Of a stretch of 5,143 bases of DNA, positions 5,139 to 5,143 are shown piece after piece. A model generated the notes under the pieces. It did no database searches. It saw only the letters and a list, made by a program, of their open reading frames with translations, and was not told the DNA's origin. The translations under genes were made by a program, and so were the position numbers. Location: assembly GCA_002401055.1 (NCBI GenBank), contig NVRZ01000257.1:1-5143 (forward strand). The letters run 5' to 3'. Source of the DNA: Bacteroidota bacterium (GTDB taxonomy: Bacteria > Bacteroidota > Bacteroidia > NORP154). Positions within the stretch are counted from its first letter, which is position 1; every line of letters starts with the position of its first letter.

Positions 5139-5143
5139 AGCCG

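Noticed and set aside
1..5143. CRISPR array, tRNA, rRNA or insertion sequence
   Set aside because: No regularly spaced repeats, tRNA-like cloverleaf, rRNA segment, transposase motif or terminal inverted repeats were seen.

Overview
The window is a piece of mobilisable accessory DNA, probably from a member of the Bacteroidota. That placement is an inference. It rests on the gene order (MobC-like accessory protein, MOBP-type relaxase, VirD4-type coupling protein without a membrane anchor), which resembles mob operons on Bacteroidota plasmids and mobilisable transposons, on the moderately AT-rich sequence, and on A/T-rich leaders with no clear Shine-Dalgarno sites. No species can be named. Every supported gene lies on the minus strand, so biologically the window reads from its right end to its left end.

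Mobilisation operon (5138 down to 1477). Two small, highly charged, unrecognised proteins come first (5138-4860 and 4863-4576). They share a GTGA overlap and look like tandem paralogues. After a 51-nt gap come a MobC-like ribbon-helix-helix accessory protein (4524-3985) and, through an ATGA overlap, a MobA/MOBP-type relaxase with an H...HxH metal-binding triad (3988-3110). A 42-nt gap leads to a 458-residue VirD4/TraG-type ATPase (3067-1691) with intact Walker motifs but no N-terminal transmembrane hairpin. Ten bases further on is a 67-residue single-pass membrane protein (1680-1477). The gaps before the accessory gene and before the coupling protein hold two copies of the same element, about 31-34 bases long. 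The expected job of the operon is to nick an origin of transfer and deliver the relaxase-DNA complex to a conjugation channel supplied by another element. No integrase, replication gene or certain oriT is visible.

Boundary (1476 down to 1319). This gene-free stretch holds a compact palindrome (1444-1466) and a weak promoter-like sequence.

Signalling cassette (1318 down to 1). A TerY-type von Willebrand A domain protein with a complete MIDAS (1318-488) is followed by the first 120 residues of a PP2C-family protein phosphatase (360 to beyond the left edge). A TerY-like vWA protein next to a PP2C phosphatase matches two of the three members of the TerY-phosphorylation (TerY-P) triad, which has been linked to stress response and phage defence. 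The third member, a protein kinase, would be expected just outside the left edge. The vWA gene may carry a frame disruption at its 3' end: an open +1 frame continues past its stop and ends only 18 nt before the phosphatase gene.

The simplest reading is a mobilisable element carrying a phosphorylation-based defence or stress cassette as cargo. The least explained parts are the paralogous small proteins, the repeated leader element, the small membrane protein that echoes the start of the coupling protein, and the vWA gene's 3' end.
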